From assembly GCA_963800335.1 (NCBI GenBank), contig CAWDAN010000001.1, positions 248,001-312,000 of the forward strand: a DNA stretch of 64,000 nucleotides. Reading direction: 5' to 3'. The stretch is from Flavisphingopyxis sp963800335 (GTDB taxonomy: Bacteria > Pseudomonadota > Alphaproteobacteria > Sphingomonadales > Sphingomonadaceae). Below the pieces are notes generated by a model that ran no database searches, was not told where the DNA came from, and saw nothing but the letters and a program-made list of their open reading frames with translations. This document shows positions 10,543-20,067 of the stretch, piece after piece (position 1 is the first letter of the stretch; each line of letters opens with the position of its first letter). Position numbers and translations under genes: made by a program.

Positions 10543-11526
10543 TCAGAGGCGGATGCGAAATCTGGCGGATAGCCTTTCCGGCGCGTAGGTGACTGTGCTG
10601 TTCGCCACGCCGAACGATCGTTCGATCAGCGCGCTGCCCGATCCGCGCCGGCTTGGCGGCGAAACCGGCGGCCCGCCACGCTCGATCGAGTCGAGGACGA
10701 GATAGTGGACATCGCCATCGCGCTCGGTCGTAAGGCGAGTAGGAGCGATCCCCCGGCGGCACTCAGCGCGCCGTATTTTACCGCGTTGGTCGTCAGCTCG
10801 TGGAGCAGCAGCGATATCCTCACCGCCTGTTTCGCGGGCACCGTCAGCTCGTCTCCATCGAGGATGATCGCATCGCCCGCCTCGCTGCGAAACGGGGCGA
10901 GTTCGAACGCGATCAGGTCGCCGAACCGGACCGCGCGGCCCGGCTCGGCTAGCGCCGCCTGATTGTGCATGATCGCGTGCAGCCGCCCTTCGAGGACGTC
11001 GCGAAATTCGTCAACGCTGGCCACCGATCGCGCGGTCATCCCGACCACCGAATTGACCATCGCGAAGATGTTGCTGAACCGGTGCGCCATTTCGGCGACG
11101 ATGATGTCGCGCTCTTCCTCGAGCGCCTTGCGCGGGCTGACATCGCGAATGACGACGGTCAGCAGAGTCATGTGGTCGAGGTGGCGACAGCTCAGCATCG
11201 CCTCGGCGGCGAATTCGCTGCCGTCGCGGCGCAGCCCGACGACCTCGCGCTCGCTGGCCATCGCGCGCGCGACGTCGCTCGGCGCAAATCGGAACGAAGC
11301 GATATGGCCGCATGGGCACCGCGAAAGCGCGCCGGGATCAGCGGTCGATGTTCGATCCCAGGATATCGTGCGCGCGATGGCCGAATATTTTCTCCGCCGC
11401 CGGATTGAACAGCACGATCTTGCCCGCGACGTCGGTGCTGATCACCGCATCGCCGACGCACGACAATATCTCCTCGATCGAGGGACCGATGAATTTGTCA
11501 TCGGCGTCCAGGGGCGGTGCGCTCAT
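10543..11526 (-). CDS. PAS-HWE/HisKA_2 sensor histidine kinase, frameshifted
   Basis: Start ATG 11526 (MSAPPLDADDKFIGPSIEE). A single PAS domain (ILSCVGDAVISTDVAGKIVL, FNPAAEKIFGHRAHDILG) is followed, after two frame changes near 11340 and 11260, by a PAC segment and the kinase core. The phospho-acceptor H is in IIVAEMAHRFSNIFAMVNSV and the N-box is LLLHELTTNAVKYGALS, both typical of the HWE/HisKA_2 group. A third frame change near 10730 leads to the G-box region and the C-terminus RLSARFRIRL, stop at 10543-10545. Cytoplasmic with no membrane segment, about 327 residues. It is divergent from a hybrid kinase across a 305-bp region. HWE kinases often act in the general stress or light responses, but no PhyR/NepR partner is seen here. 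Confidence 0.85.
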
Positions 11527-11831
11527 GGCCAGGTTTCCTGCGTGGTTCGCCGAGCCAACATGGCTTGATCAGGCCTTTGCAAGCATGCGCTAGCACGCCG
11601 ACGGCCGATCTACGCATGAATTGCGTATGGTCGATCTGTCCCACGATAAGCTGGCCCGCGATCACGCGGCGCGCAGCACTGATTTCAGGGCCAGTGTTCT
11701 CTATTTCTCGTGAGAATCCGCCTCGACCGCCAGCATTATGATCGGTGTTGGCGAAGCCCACCCGTTGCATTAGAGATATCGCCCCATCGGACGCGACCTT
11801 CATGCAAGTCCGGCCATCGACGGAACACAAC
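11527..11831. promoter_or_regulatory. Divergent intergenic region between two sensor kinases, with a 17-bp dyad
   Basis: This 305-bp stretch holds no convincing gene. It contains the dyad TACGCA-TGAAT-TGCGTA (11611-11627), about 85 bp upstream of the HWE kinase start and 205 bp upstream of the hybrid kinase start. The dyad is a plausible operator for a regulator of either kinase. No clear -35/-10 pair could be assigned. Confidence 0.4.
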
Positions 11832-14299
11832 ATGCCGGACGCAAAATCCATAACGAGCGAGCGCCTGGGGCGAATTGTAGAAGATTCGGCAAGCGAGATT
11901 TACGTGTTTTCGGCGGAAGATTTCACCTTCTCGCTGGTCAATCGCGGTGCCCGCGAAAACCTTGGTTTTTCGATGGACGAACTGCGCGAACGAACGCCTT
12001 GGGACATCAAGCCCGATTTTAGCCAGGACGAATTCCTGGAATTTATACAGCCGCTCGTCACCGGCGCAAAAAACCGGCTCGATTTCGAGACCGTGCACGA
12101 GCGCAAGGATGGCTCGCTTTACGATGTCGTGGTGCGATTGCAGCTGATCCGGTCCGATGGCGAGGCGGTGTTCTTTGCTGCGATCGAAGACACCTCCGAA
12201 CGCAAGGCGATTGAAAGGTCTCTGCGCGAGGTCACCGTTCGCCTGGACGCGATTCTGGGCAATACGACGATGGCCGTCTTTATGTTGGACGATCAGCAGC
12301 ACTGCGCGTTCATGAACAAGGCGGCTGAACAGCTTAGCGGCTATTCGCTTGCCGAAACACGCGGACGACCCCTGCACGATGTCCTCCATCACACCTATCC
12401 GGATGGGCGGCCATTTCCGATCGCAGAATGCGCGATCGACCGGGCATTTCCGGAAAATAACCAGACGCAAGGCGAAGAGGTTTTCGTTCACAAGGACGGA
12501 TCTTTCTATCCGGTCGCTTTCACCGCGTCGCCGATGAAAGACGGGACGGGGCAGACTGTCGGGACGGTCATCGAAGCGCGCGAAATTTCGGAAGAGCTGA
12601 AGGTTCGAGCTGCTCTGGAAGACTTCAACGAGCGGCTCAAAATTCGTGTCGAAGAAGAAATCGAGAAACGCGAACTGTTGCAGGGGCAACTCGTGCAATC
12701 GCAGAAGATGGAAGCCGTGGGGCAGCTGACCGGGGGTGTGGCGCACGATTTCAACAATCTTCTGCAAGTCATCGGCGGGAACCTCCAGCTGCTGCAGCGA
12801 GAGCTCCCCGACGATGATCTCAAACAGCAGGCGCGCGTGACCAATGCTCTTTCGGGTGTTGCGCGGGGTGCAAAGCTGGCCGCGCAGCTGCTCGCCTTTG
12901 GCCGCAAGCAACCGCTTGAACCCAGAGCCGATCGACGCCGGCCGGATGATCCGCGAAATGGACGACATGTTGCGTCGCACCCTGGGCGAGGCAATCGATG
13001 TCGAAACCGTCATATCGGGCGGCCTGTGGAACTGCCTGGTCGATCAGGCCCAGTTGGAAAACGTCATTCTCAACCTGGCGATCAACTCGCGGGACGCCAT
13101 GGAAGGCCGTGGCAAGCTGACCATCGAAGCGGGCAACGCATCGCTCGACGACGACTATGCCGGCGAGCATCACGATGTTTCGGCCGGTCAGTATGTGATG
13201 CTGGCGGTGACCGACACCGGAAAGGGCATTGCGCCCGACGATCTTGAAAAAGTGTTCGAACCGTTCTTTACGACCAAGCCCCCCGGTGAAGGGACCGGCT
13301 TGGGATTGAGCATGGTCTACGGGTTCGTCAAGCAATCGGGCGGCCATATCAAATTCTATAGCGAGCTTGGGCAAGGGACGACGATCCGGATCTACTTGCC
13401 ACGCACGCGTGAGGACGAAGTGGTTGCCGCGCGTGATGCAAGCGGAGATACGCCGGGCGGAGACGAGGTGGTCCTGGTCGTCGAGGATGATGGGGCGGTC
13501 CGGCAAACGACCGTCGAATTGCTCGGCAACCTGGGATATTCGGTGCTTAGAGGCCAGCAACGCCGACAACGGCATGGCGATTGTCGAGAGCGGTATGAAG
13601 ATCGACCTGCTGTTTACCGATGTCGTGATGCCGGGAACGCTCGCCAGCCCGGACCTCGCCCGACAAGCGAAGGCGCGGCTTCCGGATCTCGCGGTCCTGT
13701 TCACCTCGGGCTATACGCAGAACGCCATCGTGCACGCCGGCCGTCTCGATGACGGCGTCGAACTGATCAGCAAGCCTTTCACCCGCGAGCGGCTCGCGCG
13801 AAAAATCCGTCAGGTCCTCGATGCGCGAGACTTGCGACCGGTTCCTGCCGCAGCGCGGTCTTCCGCCGGCATCGACGCCGTGCGAACCGACAGCGCGGCA
13901 GCGGGAGCAGAACAGCGCCGCATATTGTTGGTGGAAGACGAGCCACTCATCAGGATGACGACTGCCGAAATGCTCGGCGACCTTGGCTATATCGTCGTCG
14001 AAGCCGGAACCGTGGCCGCTGCGCAAGACAGGCTCGCGAACGAATCGCACGATATCCTGATTGCCGATCTCGGGCTCCCCGACGGTTCGGGTCAGGACCT
14101 GATACGACACGCTCTTGATCAGTATCCCGAAATCGCCGTGATCGTGGCTTCGGGTGGCAGCGCTGGCCTCGATATCGCCGATTATGGCGCTCCGCAAAGG
14201 CTGGTCATTCTCGACAAGCCCTTTAACGAACAATCGCTCAAACAGGCACTCGACAGCTGTTTGGGCGAGATCTCCGGCGCGACGGCTAGCGACGGCTAG
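11832..14299 (+). CDS. Hybrid sensor histidine kinase/response regulator (PAS-PAS-HisKA-HATPase-REC-REC), two frameshifts
   Basis: ATG 11832 is the favoured start. An in-frame ATG at 11802 and a longer reading frame back to 11745 cannot be excluded. Domains in order: PAS1 (SEIYVFSAEDFTFSLVNRG), PAS2 (LGNTTMAVFMLDDQQH ... GQTVGTVIEAREIS), HisKA with the phospho-histidine in GGVAHDFNNLLQVIGGN, HATPase (NVILNLAINSRDAMEG, DTGKGIAPDD, GTGLGLSMVYGFV), REC1 (VVLVVEDDGAVR ... LLFTDVVMPG ... ISKPFTRERL) and REC2 (RILLVEDEPLIRM ... LIADLGLPDGSG ... ILDKPFNEQ). Frameshifts near 12925 and 13550. About 820 residues, soluble. The presence of two receiver domains suggests phosphorelay to a separate partner. 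Confidence 0.9.
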
Positions 14300-14303
14300 C
14301 GAC
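14281..14303. repeat. 10-bp direct tandem repeat across the kinase stop codon
   Basis: The decamer GACGGCTAGC occurs at 14281-14290 and 14291-14300, followed by a partial third GACGGC; a related GGCTAGCGAC recurs near 14328. The repeats contain a TAG, and the stop codon of the hybrid kinase at 14297-14299 falls in the second copy. Slippage here would change the C-terminus. Confidence 0.6.
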
Positions 14304-14455
14304 GGCGTCGCGCTATCGGCGAGGGCCGGCTAGCGACAGAACTGGACAAGGCCGTATTAGTCATATAATACACCTTGGCATCCGACTGTACGACGTGCGG
14401 TCGGGGCTGAACTGATGCTTTGAATATCCGCATCAACTTTCCAAGGAAGTCGAAC

Positions 14456-16198
14456 ATGAGCCCTCTCCGCCGGACTGTCTTTCTCCTCGGCACCGCTATT
14501 TTAATCGCTTCCGGGATCTCGGGCCCGGCCCTTGCGGAACCCACCACAGCCTTGGCAGATGATGCGCGGGTGGGTCGATTCTCCGGCGTTGTAGCGACCG
14601 GCGAACGCGGAATCGTCAGCGTCGTGGACGCACAAGGCCGCGCGGACGCCGATGGCAAAATCGCCAATGGGGCAGGGATTGCCTATCCGCTAGCATCGGT
14701 GACAAAGGTTCTGACAGCCACCGCGGTCATGCGCCTAGTCGAACAGGGGCGTGTCGATCTGAAGGCCGCGGTGGCATCCTACCTGCCCGAATATGCCGGG
14801 CGGCCCTTTGCCAAGGTCACGATTGCCCAGCTGCTCAGCCACACCGGCGGCGTGCCCAGCATTCTCAAGGACGATCAGGGCCTGGGCGACGGTCCGCTGG
14901 ACTTCGATGTTTTGGCATTACCGATCTCGACCAGCGCGTTGATCGATCAGTTTTCGGCCGCGCCCCTGCTGTTCGAACCCGGCACTCGCTACGGCTATTC
15001 GAACTCGGGCTATATCCTGCTGGGACGCATCCTCGAGGTCGTGACCGCAAAGCCATATTATGCCGCGCTCGACGCGCTGGTGCTGGCCCCGGCGGGAGTT
15101 TCGCGCGAATTCTGCTTGTGCCGCAACCTGCCCGGCCACCCCAATGCCACCGCATTCGAGAGGCACGGCGACAGCTTCGTTGCCGCCCCCGTCCTCGATC
15201 CATCGCAGACGTTCAGTGCTGCTGGTGTTCGCGCCACGCCAAACGGCCTCCTGAAATGGAGCGAAGCGCTGATGTCCGGCCGGATCGTCAAGCCGGCAAC
15301 CCTCGCGCTGATGTGGACGCCGGTGGTTCCGACGCGCAATCCCGGGGAATCATTCGCGCTTGGCTGGCTGGTCCGTGATATCGACGGCGTGCAGCAGGTC
15401 GCGCACGACGGCACCATCCCTGGCGTTGTCAGCAACCTGGTCTTGGTTCCCGCAGAGCATAAAGCCGTGTTCGGCGACCTCAATCGCACGCTCGACCTTG
15501 GGCATATCGACGAAAGCGAAAGCTATTTGCGCACCGTCGTTTCATCGATCGTCGCGGGCCGGACGCCTGCAACCGTTCCTTCCCTTGCGCCGCCGCTTGC
15601 CGGTCGTGCGCTCGAAGGGGCTTACCGCCTACCGGAAGACCGGTCGTTCGCGTTGAACGTCGACACGAAAGGGCAGCTCTGGCTTGAAACCGACGGGGGC
15701 TGGTCGGTCTTGCAACTCCCGAAACTCGTCCACGCCACGGGTCCGCTGGCCAACGATGCCGATCAGGCCGTCGCCGGTTGGGCGGCGCACGGCCAGGCCG
15801 GGATCGCATCGCATTTCAGCCCGGATATGCTCGCCAATGTGCCCGCTGGCGCGCTCGATGAAACCTGGGCTCAATTCCTTGAACAGTTCGGTGCCTACCG
15901 TGACCATCACGTCTATTCCACCACCGACGATTTTGCCGAGGTTCGGATCGATTTTGAGCGCGGATCGATGGACATCGGCATCGTCTATGATCCGCAGGGC
16001 CGGATCAACGGGCTGCAGCCTGTCGGACAGGAAACCGAAATGCCACCAACGCGGGTGCGCGCATGGGCGACTGCCGAAGGGGGGCTGTGGATCGACGGCT
16101 TCGCACACGCCGGGCCTGATGTGACCGCAACGGTCGATGGCGACGGTGGAATAACGTTCGAGTCGGGTCAGCACGCAGTCCGGGGGCCGTCGCAATAG
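14456..16198 (+). CDS. Serine hydrolase of the beta-lactamase (class C/penicillin-binding) family, secreted
   Basis: 580 residues from ATG 14456, with AAGGAAG at 14443-14449. N-terminal signal peptide (RRTVFLLGTAILIASGISG...ALAEP). The beta-lactamase fold shows the nucleophile motif S81-V-T-K84 (PLASVTKVLTATAVMRL), the tyrosine motif YSNSGYILLGRILE and AHDGTIPGVVSN as the third motif region. A C-terminal extension of about 190 residues (after about 390) is probably a separate beta-strand domain. It is probably periplasmic. Relatives include esterases and D-aminopeptidases as well as beta-lactamases, so resistance should not be assumed. Confidence 0.85.
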   Translation: MSPLRRTVFLLGTAILIASGISGPALAEPTTALADDARVGRFSGVVATGERGIVSVVDAQGRADADGKIANGAGIAYPLASVTKVLTATAVMRLVEQGRVDLKAAVASYLPEYAGRPFAKVTIAQLLSHTGGVPSILKDDQGLGDGPLDFDVLALPISTSALIDQFSAAPLLFEPGTRYGYSNSGYILLGRILEVVTAKPYYAALDALVLAPAGVSREFCLCRNLPGHPNATAFERHGDSFVAAPVLDPSQTFSAAGVRATPNGLLKWSEALMSGRIVKPATLALMWTPVVPTRNPGESFALGWLVRDIDGVQQVAHDGTIPGVVSNLVLVPAEHKAVFGDLNRTLDLGHIDESESYLRTVVSSIVAGRTPATVPSLAPPLAGRALEGAYRLPEDRSFALNVDTKGQLWLETDGGWSVLQLPKLVHATGPLANDADQAVAGWAAHGQAGIASHFSPDMLANVPAGALDETWAQFLEQFGAYRDHHVYSTTDDFAEVRIDFERGSMDIGIVYDPQGRINGLQPVGQETEMPPTRVRAWATAEGGLWIDGFAHAGPDVTATVDGDGGITFESGQHAVRGPSQ

Positions 16199-16349
16199 AT
16201 GCTCCGAGCATAGGACCGCTGGTTCCCGGATCGCCGTCATTCAGGCGCCGGGCGGCAGATCGCATCCGACAAAAATTCCGCACCCCCCTGACGCCCCGAA
16301 ACAAATCGCGTACGCTTTCGTTTAAAGCGCGTAACGACAGGGGGAGGCC

Positions 16350-17651
16350 ATGGCCACCAAGCCCGCCAGTATCGACGCCGGGCGTAGTCCAAAGACGGGC
16401 CCGGCGCAGATCGCCGCCGCCTATCAGGCGGTCCGCGGCCTGACGCGTGCGCTCGCTGCGCCGTTGTCGGACGCCGACGCGAGCGCGCAATCGATGGCCG
16501 ACGCTTCGCCCGCCAAATGGCATCTCGCGCACACGACTTGGTTCTTCGAAACCTTCCTGCTGCGCGATCACGTCCCCGATTATCGCCTCTACGACGATCG
16601 CTATCCCTATCTGTTCAACAGCTATTACGAGGCCGAGGGCGAGCGGCACGAGCGCGCCGCGCGCGGCCTGCTGACGCGTCCCGCGCTCGCCGACATCCTC
16701 GCCTGGCGCGACCATGTCGATGCCGCGATGGCGGACGCGATGCCGCGCCTTGCCGAGAGTGCGGGCGATCTCGTCACGCTCGGCCTCCATCACGAGCAGC
16801 AGCACCAGGAGCTGCTCCTCACCGACATGCTCCACCTGTTCTCGCGCAACCCGCTCGGGCCCGCGATGTTTGCCGCGCCTGCTGCGCCCGTCGCGAGCGC
16901 GCCCGCACCGCTGGGCTGGGTCGAGGGGGCAACGGGCCGCGTCACGATCGGCCATGATGCTGGCGACGGCTTTGCGTTCGATTGCGAAGGCCCGCGCCAC
17001 GACGTGCTGCTGACCCCGCATGCGCTCGCCGACCGGCTCGTCACCAACGGCGAATGGATCGATTTCATTGCCGACGGCGGCTATGCCGATCCCGCGCACT
17101 GGCTCGCCGACGGCTGGGCCTGGGTGAACGATGAGCGCATCGCTGCGCCGCTCTACTGGCGGCAAGGCGACGGCGGCGATTGGGAACAGTTCACCCTGTC
17201 GGGCTGGCGACCGATCGATCCCGCCGCGCCTGTTACGCATATTTCTCTATACGAATCAGATGCCTATGCCAGCTGGGCCGGCGCGCGCCTGCCGACCGAG
17301 GCGGAATGGGAATCGGCCGCCTCGTCATCCGAACCGCTGTCCGGCAACCTTCTCGACAGCGCCGGTCCGGTCGCCCCGCAACCCGCTGCTACCGCCGATC
17401 TCCCCCGCCTCAAACAGATGTTCGGCGACTGCTGGGAATGGACCGGCAGCGCCTATCGCCCCTATCCCGGCTTCAGGCCGTGCGAAGGCGCGGTCGGCGA
17501 ATATAACGGCAAGTTCATGAGCGGCCAGTTCGTCCTGCGCGGCGGTAGCTGCGCGACACCGCGCGGCCATGTCCGGGCGAGCTATCGCAATTTCTTCTAC
17601 CCGCACCAGCGCTGGCAGTTCACCGGCCTGCGGCTCGCCAAAGACCTCTAA
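16350..17651 (+). CDS. egtB: Ergothioneine biosynthesis protein EgtB (iron-dependent sulfoxide synthase)
   Basis: 433 residues. The N-terminal DinB-like domain carries the three iron-ligand histidines of the family: His61 (KWHLAHTTWFFE) and His148/His152 (LHHEQQHQEL). The C-terminal formylglycine-generating-enzyme-like domain shows RLPTEAEWE, GDCWEWTGSAYRPYPGF, EYNGKFM, VLRGGSCATP and RNFFYPHQRWQFTGLRL, the classic EgtB ending. It couples trimethylhistidine (hercynine) with a thiol donor using O2. It lies 17 bp upstream of egtD. Which thiol (gamma-glutamylcysteine or cysteine) it uses is not evident. No egtA or egtC is adjacent. Confidence 0.95.
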   Translation: MATKPASIDAGRSPKTGPAQIAAAYQAVRGLTRALAAPLSDADASAQSMADASPAKWHLAHTTWFFETFLLRDHVPDYRLYDDRYPYLFNSYYEAEGERHERAARGLLTRPALADILAWRDHVDAAMADAMPRLAESAGDLVTLGLHHEQQHQELLLTDMLHLFSRNPLGPAMFAAPAAPVASAPAPLGWVEGATGRVTIGHDAGDGFAFDCEGPRHDVLLTPHALADRLVTNGEWIDFIADGGYADPAHWLADGWAWVNDERIAAPLYWRQGDGGDWEQFTLSGWRPIDPAAPVTHISLYESDAYASWAGARLPTEAEWESAASSSEPLSGNLLDSAGPVAPQPAATADLPRLKQMFGDCWEWTGSAYRPYPGFRPCEGAVGEYNGKFMSGQFVLRGGSCATPRGHVRASYRNFFYPHQRWQFTGLRLAKDL

Positions 17652-17668
17652 CCCGCAAAGGGAGCCGC

Positions 17669-18665
17669 ATGGCCATCGTCCGTACCATGAGCCTTGTCGA
17701 AGCCGATCCCGCCGGATTCGACAGCGATTTTCGCGATGACGTCCTCGCCGGCCTCGGCCAGCGGCAAAAGGCGATCCCCGCGCGCTGGTTCTACGACACG
17801 CGCGGGTCCGAGCTGTTCGAGGATATCACCGCCCAGCCCGAATATTACCCGACCCGCGTCGAGACCGAGCTTCTCAAACACGTCTGCGGCGAGGTTGCAG
17901 AGCGTGTCGGGGCCGGGCGCTGCGTCGTCGAATTCGGTTCGGGCAGCTCGGTCAAGACGCCGCACCTGCTCGCCGCGATCGATCCCGCCTCGTACGTCCC
18001 GATCGATATCAGCGGGGACTTTTTGCGCAGCTCGTCGGACGACCTATCGGCACGCTTCCCCGACCTGCCGGTGATCCCGGTCGAGGCCAATTTCATGAAG
18101 CCGGTCGAGATTGCCCGCCGAGGTCGCCGACCAGCCGCGACTCGGCTTCTTTCCCGGCTCGACGATCGGCAACATGGTCGCGCGGACCGCGGTCGACCTG
18201 CTGCGCTCGATGCGCGATACACTGGGCGGGCCCGACAGCGGCGCGATGCTGCTGATCGGCATCGACCGGATCAAGGATGTCGATGTTCTCGAGGCCGCGT
18301 ATGACGATGCCGCCGGCGTCACCGCCGCGTTCAACCTGAACCTACTCGCCCGGATCAACCGCGAACTGGACGGCACGATTCCCGAAGATGCCTTTGCGCA
18401 TGTCGCGCGCTGGAACGACCGCTTCGCGCGGATCGAAATGCATCTCGAGGCGCAGCGCGACGTGTCCTTCGAGGTTGCCGGACAGGCGTTCGCGATGGCC
18501 AAGGGCGAGACGATCCATACCGAGAACAGCCACAAATACGGCCCGCGCGACGCCAATCTGCTGCTCCGCACCGGCGAATGGACGCCGATCGAGACCTGGA
18601 CCGATGCCGACGATCGCTTCGCGCTGATCCTCGCGCATGCGACCGAGTACCGCACCGCGCCCTGA
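17669..18665 (+). CDS. egtD: L-histidine N(alpha)-methyltransferase EgtD, one frameshift near 18112
   Basis: Start ATG 17669 after GGGAGCC. The first frame gives KAIPARWFYDTRGSELFEDI, QPEYYPTRVETELL and VVEFGSGSSVKTPHLL (SAM-binding), then breaks near 18112. The next frame continues LGFFPGSTIGNM, LLIGIDRIKDVDVLEAAYDD, AFNLNLLARINREL and ETIHTENSHKYG to the stop at 18663-18665. These are the diagnostic EgtD motifs for trimethylation of histidine to hercynine. About 332 residues when repaired. Together with egtB it supplies ergothioneine synthesis; the remaining C-S lyase step would be encoded elsewhere. Confidence 0.93.
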
Positions 18666-18733
18666 TCGCATTGGAACAGCGACTACATGGCCTCGAAGGC
18701 GACATAATCGAATTGAATCAGGAATTTTCGGCA

Positions 18734-18758
18734 TTTCGGTTTTGCTTCGCAACCGAAA
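18734..18758. promoter_or_regulatory. Inverted repeat between egtD and the following hydroxylase gene
   Basis: TTTCGGTT (18734-18741) and AACCGAAA (18751-18758) form an 8-bp stem with a 9-nt loop, in an AT-richer 117-bp gap between egtD and the YqcI-like gene. No U-run follows, so an operator or attenuator is as likely as a terminator. The position suggests that the downstream three genes may have their own control. Confidence 0.35.
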
Positions 18759-18782
18759 CGGCCGGTCGGCGTTTGTGTCTCT

Positions 18783-19463
18783 ATGATCCAGCCTGCCGAC
18801 GATAGCGCGCATCCGCTCGCCGACACATTCCGTAGCTTCATCCGTGAACCGTCCTTCCCCTGTGTCGGCGCGAAATCGGCGCTGGGCCGCGATAATCTGC
18901 GGATCATCGTCGCGCGCAGCATGCGCTCGGGCTGGGACGACTTACGGATACTGCCCTCGCTGATGGAGCTTGCCGCCGCCTATCGCGCCGATCCCGAGCC
19001 TTTCCAGTCGCTCGCCGTCGTCTTCGACACCGATGAAGGTGTCGACGAGGCCGAGTTCGAAAAACTGCTCTGGCAGCGCCTCCAGTCGCTCAGCGACAAG
19101 GACGAGTGGCTCGGCCAGCAACCCGATCCGCGCGTCAGCCACGATCCGCAGGATCCGCATTTCGCGATGAGCTTTGGCGGCGAGGCGTTTTTCGTCGTCG
19201 GCCTCCACCCCGGCGCGAGCCGTCCTGCGCGGCGGTTCACCCACCCGGTCATCGTGTTCAACCTGCACGACCAGTTCGAACGACTGCGCGCCTCGGGCGT
19301 CTACGATCGGTTGAGCACCAAGATCATCGATCGCGACGTTGCGCTCGCCGGTTCGGCCAACCCGATGCTCGCGCCGCACGGCACCGTCTCGGCCGCCCGC
19401 CAGTATAGCGGTCGCGCGGTCGGTTCCGACTGGCGCTGCCCGTTCAGCGGCCGCGCAGCCTAG
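18783..19463 (+). CDS. YqcI/YcgG family protein, GntA-like haem-dependent N-hydroxylase
   Basis: 226 residues. It shows the whole conserved backbone of the family: FIREPSFPCVGAKSAL with invariant-looking Cys27, DPQDPHFAMSFGGEAFFVVG, LHPGASRPARRF, FNLHDQFERLRASGVYD, RDVALAGSANPML, and AARQYSGRAVGSDW...CPF at the end. The characterised relative GntA N-hydroxylates a guanidine group in guanitoxin synthesis, so an oxygenating reaction on a guanidino or amino compound is a reasonable family-based guess, not a demonstrated one. It is co-directional with egtB-egtD and 19 bp before a DUF1989 gene. Confidence 0.85.
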   Translation: MIQPADDSAHPLADTFRSFIREPSFPCVGAKSALGRDNLRIIVARSMRSGWDDLRILPSLMELAAAYRADPEPFQSLAVVFDTDEGVDEAEFEKLLWQRLQSLSDKDEWLGQQPDPRVSHDPQDPHFAMSFGGEAFFVVGLHPGASRPARRFTHPVIVFNLHDQFERLRASGVYDRLSTKIIDRDVALAGSANPMLAPHGTVSAARQYSGRAVGSDWRCPFSGRAA

Positions 19464-19482
19464 GCAAGCCAAGGACATGACG

Positions 19483-20067
19483 ATGCCCCATGAAATCCCG
19501 CCCCGCTCGGGCGTCGCCTTCACGCTCGACAAGGGGCAGCGGCTGACCGTGATCGATCCCAGGGGCGAACAGGTCGCCGACCTGCTCGCCTTCGCGCGTG
19601 ACGATGTCGCCGAGGTGATCAGCTCGGGCCGGACGCTCGATTATGCCAGCCGGATCTATCTGACGACCGGCGACAAACTCTATTCGAACCGCAGCAATGT
19701 CATGCTCGACATCGTCGAGGATACGGTCGGGCGGCACGATTTCCTTTTGACGCCGTGCTCGAAGGACACGTTTCGCATCATCTATGGCGACACCGATCCG
19801 CACCGCGGATGTTTCGGCAACCTCGCCGCCGCGCTCGCGCCCTATGGGGTTTCCGAAGACATGATCCCCGTCGCGTTCAACTGCTTCATGAACGTGCCGA
19901 TCAACGGCGAAACCGGCGAGCTGACGGTCGAACCGCCGCTCAGCAAGGCGGGCGACCGGATCGTGTTCGAAGCGCAGGCCGATCTCGTCATCGGCCTGAC
20001 CGCTTGCTCGGCGCTGCAATCGAACAACGGCAGTTTCAAGCCGATCCACTACGAAATCACTTCGTGA
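19483..20067 (+). CDS. DUF1989 / urea carboxylase-associated family protein
   Basis: 194 residues from ATG 19483 (AAGGA at 19471-19475 gives 7-nt spacing; ATG 19477 is too close). Motifs: RGEQVADLLAFARDD, SAGRTLDYASRIYLTTGDKL-like segment, LLTPCSKDTFRIIYGD, HRGCFGNLAAAL, FNCFMNVPINGETGEL and LTACSALQSNNG, with spaced cysteines that in this family bind a metal. Relatives CgdA/CgdB form carboxyguanidine deiminase next to guanidine carboxylase, but no carboxylase is present here. The role in this cluster is unknown. It overlaps the next gene by GTGA. Confidence 0.87.
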   Translation: MPHEIPPRSGVAFTLDKGQRLTVIDPRGEQVADLLAFARDDVAEVISSGRTLDYASRIYLTTGDKLYSNRSNVMLDIVEDTVGRHDFLLTPCSKDTFRIIYGDTDPHRGCFGNLAAALAPYGVSEDMIPVAFNCFMNVPINGETGELTVEPPLSKAGDRIVFEAQADLVIGLTACSALQSNNGSFKPIHYEITS

